The notes beneath the pieces are model-generated. The model saw only the letters and a program-made list of their open reading frames with translations. It ran no database searches and was not told the DNA's origin. From positions 1 to 6,329 of the forward strand of contig JAQUMP010000221.1 in NCBI GenBank assembly GCA_028718065.1: a stretch of DNA of 6,329 bases, given 5' to 3'. A program made the position numbers and the translations under genes. Shown here one piece after another: positions 6,225-6,329 of the stretch. This DNA comes from Chitinivibrionales bacterium (GTDB lineage Bacteria > Fibrobacterota > Chitinivibrionia > Chitinivibrionales > FEN-1185). The first letter of the stretch is position 1. The number at the start of each line of letters is the position of its first letter.

Positions 6225-6243
6225 TGTTTTCTACCAGAAAACA
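6225..6243. promoter_or_regulatory. Palindrome upstream of the operon promoter (operator or weak terminator)
   Basis: TGTTTTCT at 6225-6232 pairs perfectly with AGAAAACA at 6236-6243 around a three-base loop. It lies about 27 bases upstream of the predicted -35 box. On the minus strand it is followed by GTTTTCC, so it could be a weak terminator for a gene to the right of the window. As DNA it could be a regulator-binding site. The sequence does not choose between these. Confidence 0.4.
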
Positions 6244-6329
6244 TGATTAATTTTCAATTGTTATTTGACGGAATAATTTTAATCGGAGTGGGGGGAATTC
6301 ATCAATAAACATCTTCCACCAATACCACC
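6244..6329. other. Right-edge segment without a confident gene
   Basis: Together with the leader and promoter this completes the 238-base stretch upstream of the VIT-vWA gene. Short minus-strand frames run in from the edge: one ends at TGA 6302-6304 (VVLVEDVY), another at TAA 6247-6249 after 26 codons. The second would end three bases before the palindrome at 6225-6243, as a gene followed by a terminator would. Neither is long enough to call. Confidence 0.3.

Noticed and set aside
6247..6329. C-terminal end of a minus-strand gene entering from the right edge
   Set aside because: Only 8 to 26 codons are visible in competing frames, too little to tell coding from chance.

Overview
The window looks like chromosomal DNA of a free-living, probably anaerobic, Gram-negative bacterium. 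The best guess is the FCB group, for example Fibrobacterota (Chitinivibrionia-like). This is inference from gene content: exported LamG and VIT/vWA proteins, a FlgD/type 9-like C-terminal domain, a cobalamin-type radical SAM enzyme and a YdjY-domain protein. Base composition is mid-range. No rRNA, tRNA, CRISPR array or transposase is visible.

Layout, left to right. Positions 1-155 hold the lysine/proline-rich tail of a plus-strand gene. Positions 156-254 are a compact intergenic block made almost entirely of inverted repeats. It separates that gene from a convergent minus-strand gene (254-1576) for a B12-binding-domain radical SAM enzyme. A divergent promoter region (1577-1725) follows, with a perfect AT-only palindrome lying inside the predicted promoter of the radical SAM gene. 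The plus-strand gene at 1726-2943 encodes an exported protein with a beta-rich N-terminal half and a C-terminal YdjY domain carrying a CxxCxxxC cluster. It converges on a two-gene minus-strand operon. The promoter-proximal gene of that operon (6091 down to 3962) encodes a secreted VIT-vWA protein with a FlgD/T9SS-like C-terminal domain. The second gene (3945 down to 2962), 16 bases downstream, encodes a secreted LamG-FN3-like protein. A sigma70-like promoter and an upstream palindrome lie in the 6092-6329 region.

How the genes may work together. The vWA and LamG proteins are probably co-expressed and act at or outside the cell surface, as adhesion or carbohydrate/protein-binding factors. The YdjY protein and the radical SAM enzyme share a divergent control region, which hints at a link but does not prove one. 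For four genes the best start codon differs from the longest reading frame; the choices rest on ribosome-binding sites, signal peptides and the promoter position. I found no clear evidence of a wholly new system. The most unusual items are the nested palindromic block at 160-254 and the YdjY fusion architecture.
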